From positions 9,557,430-9,621,429 of the forward strand of contig NC_021684.1 in NCBI RefSeq assembly GCF_000247815.1: a stretch of DNA of 64,000 nt. The letters run 5' to 3'. The notes under the pieces were generated by a model. It searched no databases and had not been told where the DNA came from. It worked only from the letters and a program-made list of their open reading frames with translations. The stretch is from Ficedula albicollis (Eukaryota; Chordata; Aves; Passeriformes; Muscicapidae). The translations under genes and the position numbers were made by a program. Numbering within the stretch: the stretch's first letter is position 1; every line of letters begins with the position of its first letter. Positions 48,701 through 62,739 of the stretch are shown one piece after another.

Positions 48701-51700
48701 TAGGCGATAATCACACTCAGCCAAAGCAATGGAATGAAGGGAGTGAAGAAAATGTCCCCAGGGATGCAGCCAGCTATGCTGGGCAGCCACCTTGGGTGGA
48801 TCACTTTGCTCCTCAACAACCTGGGGATGATTCCCATCATCTCCACAGGTATGGGAGACTGCAGCTGTGGCAGGAGAGGAGTCCAGGAAGATCCTTTTGA
48901 AGCTAATGCTACACACTAACAAGACCAGGATTCCCAGAAAGCAAGCCAGGGCTGCTGAAGTAGAAATCTTCAGTTTATAGGAAGACATCTTTACAAGAAA
49001 GCCAAACCCAGAACCCTCACTGAAAGCTGGATGTTTCCAGTCATGAAGTTTTAGTCTACTGATTCCTCCAGTAGCTAAATGGCCCTTACACCACAAAATA
49101 TCCTCTCAGGATTGGGCAGATATACCCTAACAGACAGATAGCAAGTGTCTCAGTATCTTCTGCTACCCTTCTCTTGGAGGCTCAAATAATGTCAAGAATG
49201 CCATGTCATTCAAGAATCATTATTGCTGTGCCCCTACCTTCCAGGAAGAAGCAGTTCCCCTTTTAAATCCTACAGGATTCCAGGTAGTTCCCAGCAGATT
49301 TCCCCCAAGGACAAAGCTGTTACAAGAACAGGCATGCTTGCTTTAACACCCCTCCCCCTTTATCAGAGCAAGCTTAACTTCCCCTATTCTGCCCTGGGGG
49401 AGACAATCTCAGGATGTGGGAGGAGAGTTGAGCACATAGCTGGCTGCTGGGAGACACTAGGCAACAAGCCATGTGTCTTGACTAAGGGCCTTGCCTACGC
49501 AAAGCACTGCAGCTACACCAGCACAGCTTCCATGATGCCTCTACCACGATGGCCTCCTTGGTGGACAGCTTTCCACTCAGTAAAATAAATCTTGAACCAA
49601 CTGGAACACGGCTATAGCGCTCGCACAGCCCAGTTTATACAGTGGTGTCTGCTGGCCTTCTGGCACACAGCCACCCAGCTAGTGGAGCCACCCAGCAGTT
49701 TTACTAACCCTGACATGAATATCAAAAGCCCAGCACAGTTCTCACATCAGGCCATACCGTGAGTGACAATTCCCTTATTGCTTTCAATAAAACAAACAGT
49801 GCCAGAGGCAGCTGGGTTTTCATCTATGAGTCCAGAAGATAAGGCTGTCCAATTCAAAATATTCTAAGTTAGTCAGGCCACTGACAAAAAGTTGAGTTGT
49901 TAGATTTCCACCATATCTGACAGTACATTTTAAGTGCTCAGATTAATTTCTAGTTTTGACTAGAGATTTTTAAGTTTTCACACACTCCTGTCATGCTTTC
50001 AGTTTCAGAAACACAAATAGATAACTTTCGCAATGGTAAGCAAAGCCCAGATCTTAGACCTTGTCAGTGGTAAACACGCCTTGTTTATCCATTCCTGGCT
50101 GCCAGAGTTCCTAGAGGCTGGGCAGGAAACAAGAGACTAAAAGGAGACTTTGACCAAGTCAAATGACAGCCCTTAGGAGGTCTGCCAGAGGCTGTAACTT
50201 ACACCTGATATTCAGATCAGAGAGTGAATACTGCGTCTCCTGCAGCATAAGAAACTCCATAGAGGAGCAAGGACAAATATTGATGGGAGATCCTACTAGC
50301 AGATGTAGGGAAGCACCAGATCAACACTAATGGCAAAAAGAATTGCTCCTCCTTTCAGGAGGTCCTGTCCTCAGTAATGAGTCTCCTAGAGAAGAAGCTT
50401 TCTCTAGGGACAGGTTGTAATCTAAGAACTACACCTTGATCTGCGAGCAGAACTCTTGATCCTACACACACTCAATACTATGATAATGTGGTTTGCAGAG
50501 CAGGAAGGACAAGTATTTCAGTACCAGGATGGGACAGGTGCAACAGGTAGCTTGCCATGACAGCTGAAGTCAGTGACTAACAAGGAATTCATACTGTGGA
50601 TACTCAGTTTCACACTCACACTTCATTACCCTCATACCTCTTGCATAGAGCCTGCATCAATACTTGAACACTTCACCTATTCTCTAGATGAAGCTCCACA
50701 GAGGTCTAATAAAAACCTGACTTGCATGGTGAGGTTAAGAGAACTCTGTGGGTAAATGGCATCTTGTTAGGCAGGGGGAAAGGCTCAGGCCTGGGCATGT
50801 CTCAGCTAACACCCTCTCACTGCTCATGCTCGAGAGAATGTCACTGCTGTGCCAGTTTGGACTCCAGATATCATTATCCACGTCTGGGAGCCGAGTGACT
50901 CGGCCCACTTGAGGGAGACAAGCACCAGACAGGTTACTTTGAAGATGATTCTGCTTCCAGCTGGAAAGAGTTCAAGGGCTCAGCACAGACTTGTTAGATA
51001 AACTGGTAGCCCGAGTAACCAAGGTCTAGGTAATCCAAGCAGGTTGGCTCTGAAGGCAGCTCCAGTTGATGGCCACCACTTTAATAGTCCTCCTTGTCTC
51101 TCAAATGACCCAAGTTACAGCATAAAGGACAGACTCAAGAAAAATACTGGGACTTTTAATTGACATTAAAGAGCTATTAAATTTCATTTAACAATTTCTG
51201 CTTGAAACTCATGCAAGTACAGTTAGACACAATTAGTCACCTTTAATTGTCATTTTAAGGGGTTATGCAGAAGAAAGAGCAAATCACTCACTGTATCAAG
51301 TGCCTTTAAATCATACAGCTAGAAATCTGTGCCACAGGTTTACACTTCAATCCCATCTCAAAGGCAGTGCACCCTATCCTGAAGCTTCACTGCCCTGTGA
51401 AGACAGGCATGGCCTCAAAAACAGGTTTCCTGGCATAAGAAATCAAGGCTATTTGAGATAAGCTGCAAATCAACACACTTCAGTGGCCTTGATGAGCTTG
51501 CTTCCCTTCCCAGGGTCATTGACCATGAGGTAGCAACAGCAGTGTTGGCAAAACTTCCCCCACAGGCAGAGCTCTGGTTGCTGGCATGGAGAGGAGGAGC
51601 AGCCTCGCAGGAGCAGTGCTCACAGCAGCGATGACATCACCAGGGCAGAGCTCCGCCAGCACAAAATGCAGCAGCACGCTGGGCTGGGAGCTGCATCCCT

Positions 51701-53179
51701 CCCAAGGGAGCAAAAGCAACAAGCACACCAGGAGCCAGAGGGGAACTGAGTGACACAGGGGTATCCCTTCACTGCCTACTATTTCTGAGCAGCACATGTG
51801 CAGTTCCTGACCTTGGATGCTCATCTGCAAGCTTTATTCAAGGTGCATTTAAAGAGAAACGGGACCTCCAATCGAGCCCCTCACTGCAGAAATAAGCATG
51901 GTATATTAACTATTGTCATTCAATTAATTATCCATGCCTACTTCAGTTTTGAGATGCACAGCTCGTGTTTGGATTGGTGCTGCACAGAGTGACACTTTTA
52001 TCCTCACAATCTCTGGTCACAGCTATATCTGAAGGCAGACTGTTACACAGCAACTACAAAAGATCATTTTAGGAAGCTGCAGAGGGAAGCCAACTTAACT
52101 CTAACTAAGACAATTAAACTGCAATCATCAAGACAATACTGTGCAAGAATGAAGTACTCCAGCATCTGATGGATGCAAGATTGCTGTCAGAAAAGCAGCA
52201 CATGCTACTGCCCAACCAAGTTCAGCATTTAGGTAAGGTCTTAGCTGGACTCCCTTCTATGGAGGCAATTCTCTTACAATTACTCTACAGCCCTGCAAGG
52301 GAATCTTAAGTCCATCAGGCCTCAGTAACAAGGACTTCAGAGCAAGTCAGGTCACAGCCTAGGAGGAGCCAGGAAGACATAAGGAAACACTGGCAACATG
52401 CAAGGTGAGGGTTTTGTACTTGTTTCACAAAGGTTCAATTTACTTCACTTAATACACAAAATTGCTGTATTCTAAAGGCAGGGACATGCAACAATAAGTA
52501 CCTGTGAGCACACATCATCCACCAGTTTCAGAGAATGCAAATATCCAAGTGCCCTATTTCATAGCCCTTATTCCTGAGCCAGGTACCTGCAAACTCTCTC
52601 TCACAATTTAAAAAAAACACCCTAACCAAGCAAAGGCAATTTTGTTTACAGCCAAATGTTAAGTTCTGCATAAAGTAGTCTCATTTTCACACAGAAGTTA
52701 GACCAAAATCCCATACATGTTAGAGACATAGCTATTTATAGTTTTGCACAGATGGTTTGATGGTAATTGTCATGTTTCCTCAAGGACAAGCTTTGCCAGA
52801 GATTTGCTCCAACAGGTAATTCTCACAACCTTCCAACACAAGTATCTTAAAACATGAGCTTTAAGAAGGTGCTGCAGCAAATAAATCCGGTAACCCTCCT
52901 GCTCACAAGCTTTCATTCTGGTTAGCAAACTAAGCAAAGTCATATCTTTCCCAGGTCACTTCAGAGCAGAGCTTGTACATCTTACACTTTCAGTTAAGGA
53001 TTTATCAATGTTGTGACACGTCTGTGCCACTCAAAGAGTTTGATTCCCTGGCTTCAGCAAGAGGGCCAGGATGCCTATAGTGCAGGCTCTGTAACACAGT
53101 ACTTGAATTCTAAACTCATCACCCTGAGGGTACAATTCAGGGTGTCCTGCTCCTCACCCCGTCACTCCGGTGACCAGTG

Positions 53180-53425
53180 ACAGGATCAAGAGAACAGCTT
53201 GAAGCTTTGTCAGAATAGGTTTAGGCTGGTGGCTGAGCACTGGAACAGGCTCCCCGGGGAAGTGGCACTCCAGGGAAGTGGCCATGGCCCCAAGCCTGCC
53301 AGAGCTCAAGAGCACTTGAACACTCTCAGGCACATGTGGGGGTGTCCTGTACAGGGCCAGGAACTGAACTCCTATGATTGTTGTGTGTCCCTTCCAACTG
53401 GGAATATTCTGGGATTCTATGCTGA
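53180..53425 (+). mobile_element. CR1 LINE 3' fragment in RAB7A intron 1
   Basis: GGTGGCTGAGCACTGGAACAG, CTCAAGAGCACTTGAACACT and the end CCCTTCCAACTGGGAATATTC with GGGATTCTATG match the CR1 3' UTR in sense orientation. It is truncated and diverged, with a small internal duplication (GGGAAGTGGC twice). Confidence 0.88.
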
Positions 53426-54821
53426 GCTATTTGAGTTTGAGGACAGGGATCAGTGTGTGACACCACACGGAAGAAGAATGTTTAACACACCTAATCCCTT
53501 CCATCGCACCAGTTATACTTCACACTACAGATTTGGAGAGTAAGAAACTGCTATCAGATTTCAGAAGTCTTCCTTATTGAGGGGTCAGATTAGCCCCATC
53601 TAACAGCTTTTCTACACCAAATGTTGGTTATTAACATAACACCACAAAGAGCAAAGGAAAAAAAAAACAAACCCCCCCCCAAAGAAAGCAGTGCTTTGAA
53701 AGTTCACAGTATTAGAGGTGCTTTAATTCTGAGGACTCAGGCCGGGCAGGCATGGTGGGTCCACTCATTAGTGCATGGAGGGCAAGTCATGTGTTCAGTC
53801 AGCTGTTGGGAGTCACAAGGGAGAGGGGGAAAGAAAAGTATACTTGTTCTTCCTGAGTAAGTACAGCAACGAAGCCTTGATTATTTAACAAGGAATATTC
53901 AAATGACCCCACCCACTTTAACCTCAAATTCAGCTCCTGAGAGAGCAGGGTACACTGACTCCAGCAGCCCAGTTCTACTGGAACCATAGCTAGGCTGCAG
54001 CTACTACTCACACCACTGGTACCACCACAGCCTTCAAGTCACAGCCTGCCAAATACTGTGGCACAGCTACTTACACACTACTCCCCTAAAAAGAGAATTC
54101 TCCACTTCCCCAGACCCAATCCCCACATGGCTACACAGACTGTTAGGCGCGGGCCAGAGCTGGCCAGACAGTGACAATACAGAAAACTTAAAAGGTTCCA
54201 TGCCGGCAAGTGTCAAACAAAGAACAGCTTGCTTACAGTTGGGAGGACTTCATTCTGTCATGTGTTCTCAGTTTACATATAAAAACCTCATACACACAGA
54301 TCACAACAGCTCTGCTTATCAGCAAACATTCAGAGTTTTCCAGGAGATAATGCTGAAAATTCCAGCTTTGAGAACAAAAGGCCTAGAGTTACTAGGTAAG
54401 ACATACTCATTTTGATGCTGAGGTTAACTATCCTACTTCAGATTAAGTCAGCCTTTTTGCTACTAAAATAATTCCTCTATTTAGAGGGAATGCAATTGTC
54501 TTAAGTACAATCATCAGGCATTTCCATATTTATTAGTCTCTCGCTGTATATATGGAAACTAATAATGCATCTATCACTTAATTTACCTCATTATACACTC
54601 ACAGACAAAAGCACTTCTAACATCCACTCTAATAGTTCTTAGAACTGACTCAGGCTTTACACACACCGACAGCTACTTTCGCAATAACTGCCAGTCTCCT
54701 CGGCCGCCTCTTCGGGGGCATTAACTCTCCCGAGGCTGCCGGTTCATGTTTAAAGCGACCCCCAGAGCAGCGTTTCACCCAGCGCCCCCCCACAGCCCGG
54801 CCTCCTCCGGCCACCGGCCGC

Positions 54822-55535
<714 letters not shown>

Positions 55536-55605
55536 GGGGCCGCGAGCAGCTCCCCCCGCCCCATCCCCACGAGCGGCGCGCTGCCCGCGGTGCCGCCGGG
55601 CTCAC

Positions 55606-55780
55606 CTGCTGCTGCCGCCGCGGCCCGACCCCGATCGCTGCGCCCCCCGCCCGCCTCGTCGGCTTTAATGGGCCCCGCCGCCTCCCGCGCTCGCTTCCGC
55701 CTCCCCGACAACTTCCGCTCACGGGGCCCTGACGTCACCGCGCGCCGGCCCCACGTGACCGCGCCAGCCCGCCCGCCATG
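55606..55780 (-). other. RAB7A: RAB7A non-coding exon 1 (5' UTR), upstream end approximate
   Basis: A strong minus-strand splice donor GCAGCAGCAG/GTGAGC lies at 55606/55605, inside a CpG island and in the right place and orientation to join the exon 2 acceptor at 38426. Mammalian RAB7A likewise has a non-coding first exon and a long first intron. The transcription start cannot be fixed from the sequence. Confidence 0.7.
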
Positions 55781-55790
55781 TTAGGGCGCC
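55690..55790 (-). promoter_or_regulatory. RAB7A: RAB7A promoter elements: CRE, CLEAR-like E-box, YY1-like site
   Basis: A perfect palindromic CRE (TGACGTCA) lies at 55730-55737. An E-box CACGTG at 55752-55757 sits in CCCACGTGAC, matching 8 of 10 bases of the TFEB/TFE3 CLEAR consensus GTCACGTGAC. A YY1-like AACATGGCGG is on the minus strand at 55773-55782. A CLEAR-type site would fit control of a late endosome/lysosome GTPase. Occupancy is inference. Confidence 0.55.
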
Positions 55791-56597
55791 GAGGCCGGGC
55801 CGTGTGGGACGTGCTGGGCCAGCGTCCCCATTGCCGTGATCGTCGGGAAATAAATGTTTGTGGTAGCGCCGGAGCCCCCGCAGAGGGGAGCGGTGGGAAG
55901 GGATCTGCCTCCCCCGCGGGCTTCCATCGCAGCAGGGCAGTGAACATCGCGCCCTGCGCTGAGGGGAGGAGGAAAGGGCCAAAGAAACCTTCATGCTTTC
56001 AGAAATAAAGGATGCGGACACACAGGCACAAATCTGTTCTTTGGAGTTTTCTAAAATGTGTTGAAGAACTAGCACGAAGTTCTCCACAGTTAAAAATGTG
56101 AAAAAAACCCCACCTTTGTTATTGTCAGAAATAAAGAGGCTACATTTTAGATTAAATATATTGATTGTTTATAAATTTTTATTCGCAGCTGTAATCTAAA
56201 GTGGGGTAGTAGCAACAGCGCTTGTCAGAAAAGAAGATAAAAGATGCCAGTTGAATATACATTCAGATTGATTAACCAAGCAATTGTCAGCACCAAGATC
56301 AATAGTGCAGGCAAGGAAAATGGGACATTCTGAAGTCTCTGGACTGTAATCCATGGGGTAACAACTATCCTGGTGGTGGTAGAATTGAAATCCATATTTT
56401 CTACTCTGTGTTAGCAGCAAGCTCATTTATTACTCAGCAGTTACTTGAATATTATTATTCATCCAAGTCATGTGACTGCTGTGGGTTTAGTTAGCTTGTG
56501 AACTCAGGAAAGCAACCATGAGAAAAAAAGTATTTTTAAAGCTAATGAAAAATAATAGAGGACCGAGGCTACTTCCAGCAATATTAAAAAGAAAATC
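55791..56597. other. Upstream flank of RAB7A
   Basis: CpG-rich sequence fades into AT-rich DNA. AATAAA strings on the plus strand (56004-56009 and near 56131) could end a short divergent transcript from the RAB7A promoter. No protein gene is recognised. Confidence 0.4.
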
Positions 56598-57015
56598 ACA
56601 CAATCACAGACCTGTTGTGGTTGGAAGGGACCTCTGGAGATCATCCAGCCCAGCCCCCTGCCAAGGCAGGGTCACCCAGTGCAGGTGACACAGGAACACA
56701 TCCAGGTGGGATTTGAAAGTCTCCTGAGACTCCACGCCCTCCCTGTGCAGCTGCTCCAGGGCTCCGCCACCCTCAACATAGAGAAATTCTTCCTCATGTT
56801 GAGGTGGAATTTCTTGAGTTTTCATTTGTGGCCTTTGCTCCTCGCCCTGTCGCTGGGCACCACCAAAAAGAGTCTGGCACCATCCTCTTGGCACCTGCCT
56901 TTGAGATGTTTGTATGGATTACAGATTCCCTCTCAGTCTTCTCCAGACTACACAGGCCCAGCTGCCGCAGTCTCTCCTCATAGCAGAGATGCTCCAGACT
57001 CCAGAGAAGGGAACT
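56598..57015 (-). mobile_element. CR1 LINE 3' fragment upstream of RAB7A
   Basis: CACAATCACAGACC, TTGGAAGGGACCTCTGGAGA and TCATCCAGCCCAGCCCCCTG are the reverse complement of the CR1 3' end. AGAAATTCTTCCTCATGTTG and the CTGGGCACCACC-type segment extend it inward. This is a 5'-truncated copy of about 420 bp, better preserved than the intron copies. Confidence 0.95.
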
Positions 57016-60000
57016 TCTAGCAACAAAGTATTAGTGCTTTTAGGGTGCCCCATTAGATGCAAAGAGCTACAGAAAAACCCGGTACCATTTAAAATGCAGA
57101 CTGGACAAAAGGGGAAAAGCCCTCAGCACATCAGCAGCTGGAGGAGCAGAGCACTGGCTTGTCCCAGTAAATTGCCTTTAACAAGAGACCCACATGCTGG
57201 GCAGGCATTAATGGCAAATTACTGAGTGTTCCTCAGCTCTCTTTTCCTAAAAGTTTCCTTTTTTTTTTACACAACATGAAAAGCAAACAAAAACTGTGAG
57301 TGAAATTTCCTTCTGTACTGCAGGGCAATCCTGGCACCACCTATCACAGAGCTTTGTTATGCAGAACTTCACAAAAAGTTCCTGTGCCACTTCTCTTGAC
57401 CAACAGATGCTTTCTGATCCTCGGTGGGAACACAGCATTTTATTTGATGACTGAAGATTCTGCTGCCTCAAAGAACATAGAGATCCTGGTGCTCTGGAGG
57501 ACCAGTGGCAGCAGACAGCTCCCTGCTGTCCAGATGGGAGCTACATTCATGGCGGCAGACTGAAAGTAGAAGGATGGTGGTAACGAGGTGGTAAATGGAA
57601 GTATTGAGCAGCTCAGCTCACACTGAGCTAAAACACTGAGTTTTAGCAGCCTGTGAAGGAAACTATAAAATGTCAAACCCCAATGAAAATCCATAAAAAC
57701 GGATCAGTTTGAAACCAAATGCCAAAGTTCCCAATCACCAACACTGCTCTGAAGAAATCCATTCTCTATCCTGAGGGGCATTCACACAGCCGAGTGGATC
57801 TCTGATTACAGGAACAGGTCTTTAGACATTTACTGGTGCAGAAACTTCCATCTATTTCATGCACTCATTCCTCTAAACCAGGAAGTGAGAATGTCTCCTG
57901 CTTTTTCTCCCTTTTGTGTCACCTAATCTTTATTTACTAATCTTCCTGATCCAATTAGAGACAATAAAATTATATGTCTTACACCACCTCTTTGCTTCTA
58001 TCCTTGGACAAAAAGAGCCCCTGCCTTTCCCTTCTCATTCATGATATGACAGAGTGAACAGTGATACAAAAACACCTGCAGAGAGGCCCAGGGAGGACAT
58101 CACCTCAGCTGTGGCACCTACAGATCCCTGACATGAACTGAGAGCATCTGAGACTCCCCATAGTGCTTAATATATTCACACCCTCTTCTGTGGACACACA
58201 GCTACCCTACTCCTGGCCATCTGTGACATTAAAAGCTTGGGGAGAGTCTCCTTATTCCCCTGATATTTGTTCAGCATGTTTCATCTCTTCAGAGTCCTGC
58301 AGTCCATCCTCCTCATGTCTGGGAACAGCCTGGGACCCTTCTTTGCCTCTGTGTGCAGAAAGATGTAGCACCAGCCTATGGAGGCTGTGCTGTAGTAAAA
58401 CTGACTGTCCAGAGCTTCCTATGTGCAGCTGTCCTCTCTCAGCTGGCAGTGCAGTGTTTCCCTTGTCAACTTTGGCCTTCCAGACCAGCTTCCTCAAATT
58501 AGCATTATAATGATCTAACATATGGAAATCAAAAAAGGGAACTAAAATGCAGTAAACACACAAAATGTTGCTTTGGTACTCCCAGCTGTGTCATGCTTTG
58601 ATTTATCTTGTCTAAAGCAGATTCCCCCTGCTTCTGCTGGCATTTTGTTAATTAGAAATCTGATATTGCATGATCACCTATGCATTTCCACAGAGCACAG
58701 ACCCAGTCTTTTGCCTGACCTGTCCCCTACCCCTGCCTGCAGTACAAATACTGCTCTGGTAATCTACTAATGCTTTCACCTTTGCAATCCTCTGAGACTT
58801 TCCAAGTCATAGAGCAGCATCACATGAAAACAGAAAGGTAGCTCTGGACAAGATTTGATCACCAGATACCAACTGTATGAAGCAACTGCATCACTTTATC
58901 TCATGGCAGATCTCCAATCTGTGGTGCAGAGGACATTGAACACAGTGCAGGGATTACGTCTGTGCTCACTGAGAAAATGCATCTGCTGGAGGATGAACAT
59001 CTTAAAGCACTGGCACAGGATCTAAATGCAGCCACTGAAACCTAAGCCCCTCAGGGAGGTTGGGACCAACCTGCAGTGATGCAAAGCCAGCTTGTGCCAA
59101 GTCTCCTCACACCAGACACAAGAGATACATAAAAGAAACGGCTTTGGACTCTTTTGACAGCTTCCCTCTGTTCAATAGCAACAGCCACAGGACCACTAAA
59201 GAGCTGTCATCTCTTTGATACTGAGAGGTGGCAATGCTGGCATGTTCTCTTAGATGCCAGCTCACTCCCTGAGATGAGAAGGTCCAAGCACCTACTCTGC
59301 CTTTGAGTCAGCCTCCTGCAGAGGCTGTGGACAACAAGCTGATCACAGGGGATATCCTTCAACAAGTATCTGTGTTGGCCCTGGCAAGACAGGCAGGGAA
59401 AAACAACCCCATGCTGCTGGTTATGATGTAACAACACGGCTTTGTGCTTACTGTAATTATCTGGGCTTAGACTGGTGGAAACCAAAGCCCAAAGGAAAAG
59501 TCAAGTGTCAGAAGGGAAAGGGTGTTTCCATGGCCCAGACTTTGTGCTCGGGGCCAGAGAGGCATCCACATCCTATTTATAACCATAAACCCATGAGGCT
59601 GTCACACAAATAGTGACAATCACCCGAGCCTCCTGCAAATCTCCCAGCTACCTGCCTCCCCAGCTACAGAGGTTCTCCAACACCACCACCACCCTCACAA
59701 TTTTACAGCCAGTCCTAAATGCCAGATACTTTTTTTTACAGCTGTGTTGGGAGGTATGCCAGGTAATTTCATATGATTGTTCTCATACTCAATTGGAGAA
59801 GATGATCCAGAGAGTGAAGTAACTTCCCTGAGGCCAGAGTGAGTCAGTTACTTCGTCAGATCCGTGTCCCTCCAAACACAGACATTTCTGAAAGGCTTTT
59901 TAAACCATAGGAATGGTATAAAAATAGGTTCAGAGAGAGGTGAACAGCCAGCACAGAACTGCACAGGCCTTTGCAGAACTGGCCTTCCTTCAGGGATCAA

Positions 60001-62460
60001 GGTTTTGTATGAGGAGTGTGTTACCAATGCAGCAGGTTCTAGGAGCTGTTACTTACCAAGCACTGAAGCCTTCAGAGCGCAGATCTGGTGAGCCTGAGAG
60101 CTCTCAGCTCATGTCATTAATGGCTTTTAAGCCACGAGGGCAGGCAGGACAGGCCAGGCAGGCTGGCAGGGCCTGGAACACTTTGCAGGACACACAGTTG
60201 GTGTCACTGCTCTTCTCTGCATCAGGTGTCGTGCGATGGGGCAGACCAGCCGCGTCAGCTCTGCATCCAGGCGTTTTGTGGCAAAGGTGGCCATGTCATG
60301 CTGTTGTTGCACCCAGAATGTGTCATGGGACAGGAGCCTGCTGCCACATGACCTCTGTGAGTGGGACATTTTGTGGGACAGGTGACTTGCATATTGCTTC
60401 TTCCTTAACAGTGACTCAGTGCCGAAAGATGTCCAAAGACAGCTCTCTGTGGGTAGGAACCAAACTGGCTGCAATGCAGCACGCTCTCTAGGGTCTGCAG
60501 GTCCATCCTGGATCCTAAGAGACAGGGGCTGTCTGCAGAGGCCTAGGAAGTTCTTCTGGGACCCCCATGGGAAGGACACAGACATATCCCACAGCAGAAT
60601 TCCCACCTCATATGCCAGGCACCTCTCTGCAAGCACAGGGTGCTGCAGATTAGCTTCAGATTTATCTGCTTCAGCTCTTTTCAAGTGACAGATTTTCGCA
60701 ATGCCCTCGTCTGCTCTAAAAGGAGAAGCAAATCCTGTATCAATGGTAACCACAAGAAGCTGGTGTAATTTTGAGTGCATGTTTTCAAAGACTGTGACAA
60801 AGATACTCAGCCTTGAAGGAGAAGTGTGTGTGGGCAGTGAGGTTTGCTTTGCTTTTATCTTGGACAACACTTTTCAATGCCTGGTACCTCAGCAGCTGCA
60901 TTTCTGACCCCAGGGAGTTATGACTCACTGTTTGCAAATCTCTGAGCCACCAAATTGAAGGTATGCCTCGCAAAGCACGATCCTAAACTGAAATGCTTAA
61001 GTGGGTGTTACAGCTCCAGTTATTCTGTACCAGCACTCAGGGCTGGCTCCATATCACTGCCTAAATTTCTGGCAAATATAAATCAGCACCTCTTACTTTG
61101 TTTAGATAAACAGGATCTCTCTGGTTTTGTCTTCTTCAGTGAAGTTCTCAACCAACCTGTGAGCAATGAGGTTACAGAAGATGCATTATCCCACCTACCC
61201 CAGCACAATGCCAGCCTGAGGAACATCCAGTTGCTTCAGACACCAAGATCAGAGCTGAGGCTGGCCTAAGGCTGTCTTTAAGCTACTGGGTGACCTGTGT
61301 GGGGTTAAGTGAACCACTGGCTGCCATCCTTTCTGTTAGAGTGGATCAGTTTGCTTACTCAAGGAAAAACAACACAAATATCTTATCAAACTTTTCTTAG
61401 CAGGCAGGCAGGAGACCTATGTGTGAGGAGCCCAAGGCCTTCAGAGAAATGAATAAGAACAAATGATCAAAAGATGCTCACATTTCTTTTTTCCTTGATC
61501 ATTGATGTTTTTCTTATCAGAAAAGTGGCTGCATACACCGCAGCAGATCAATGCTGTTCACAAGGGGCTAATGCTCTCTCTCTTCGGGAGACTTGTGATG
61601 GGAAGGAAATCACCACCATCCATCTGGCAGAGCATGATGAGTTGTCTCTTGGGAAGGGGCCACTGCTGACTGCCACATCCATACATGCTGGGGTCCACGA
61701 ACAGCTGGGCTTGGGTCAGAGGTTTTGATTCAGCCAGGCAGGGGCTCAGGGGTGACTTTGCTGGAGAAATGTAAATCCCAGCTAGCACTTCACTGAGCAC
61801 GATCCAGGAAGGTCCCTGCCAGCAGATTCAAAAATTTAGTAACCTGGTGTGAAATCTGCATTATCTCACTGCTTGAACTCAGGGCTCCTGGTGGGAGCAA
61901 AAGAACTGCCAATCTGTAAATGACCCCTCTTGTTTGCTGTTTGCGGGATCCTCAACTTACTGCTGTGTGTGACAGATCCTGCAAAACTGAAGCTTTAAAA
62001 TCCAGGTTTAAACTCTATGTGAATAACAGGCTCCCAGTAGATACACCAGCATGTGCTTCCCTTTCCAGAAACAAGCTGAGAAAGAGGAATTGCTCCATGT
62101 GAAGATGGCAACTCCCTTATTGTGCAGAGTGGCCCGTGACAATTCATTGCCACTGAGTACAGTATCATGGACCACAGAACTGTACTGTTCTCAGGAGGGT
62201 CCTGGCACCACATCTGCCACACCTTAAAGGGCTAGGAGGAAAAATGCAACAGCACTTATCAGAGAGATGGGCACTAAATCCCACGGCGGTCCCATGGCAC
62301 CCGGGCACTGCATCACTGCACAGCCTGTCCTTCACCACGGGGACAAGCCACCTCCTGGAGTGAGCCCAGCAGAGGCACCGCACGCCCCAGAGCCTGGCAG
62401 GCAGCGGGAAGGCACAATGAGCCCAGCAGATCCCTGCAGTGCCAGGTGCCCATCACAAAG
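57016..62460. other. Intergenic region, nothing recognised
   Basis: No exon, RNA gene or transposon was recognised on either strand. Short open frames show no family features. Distal regulatory DNA is possible but nothing specific supports it. Confidence 0.5.
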
Positions 62461-62739
62461 AGCCTGACCGAGGACGCGGCGGGGCGGGGGCGGGGGGCGG
62501 GGCCCGCCCGGCATTGATCATTGAAGGCTGCGGTTGCCACGGCGAGGCTGCAGCGATCGGGGCGGGGCCGGGGGCGGAGCTAAGGAGAGGCCACGCCCCG
62601 CCCCTGCCGGCACCGCCCCTCCGGCGCGCCGCGCGCGCCCCCTGGCGGCGACGCGTGGGTATGACCGAGGGGACATGGACATGGACATGGACATGGACAT
62701 GGACATGGACATGGCCGAGGGGACATGGCCAGGGGGCAG
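62461..62739 (+). promoter_or_regulatory. CpG island and possible first exon of a further gene
   Basis: A CpG island (about 62461-62665) holds several GGGCGGGG Sp1-type boxes and an RFX X-box-like GTTGCCACGGCGAG at 62533-62546 (11 of 14 bases of the palindromic consensus). It is followed by an ATG at 62661, a GGACAT hexamer tract and a strong donor GGGGGCAG/GTGAGG at 62739/62740. The gene body would lie to the right. The product is unknown, and the ATG may be non-coding. Confidence 0.4.
62671..62712. repeat. (GGACAT)7 microsatellite
   Basis: Seven perfect copies of GGACAT follow a CpG island. In one frame they read Met-Asp repeats and in another Thr-Trp repeats. Confidence 0.97.

Noticed and set aside
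48632..49096. Minus-strand frame of 154 codons with a hydrophobic segment (LACFLGILVLLVCSISF) in RAB7A intron 1
   Set aside because: It has one membrane-like stretch but no recognised family, no CpG promoter and no exon evidence. Chance frames of this size are expected in 17 kb of intron. Conservation in other birds would reopen the question.
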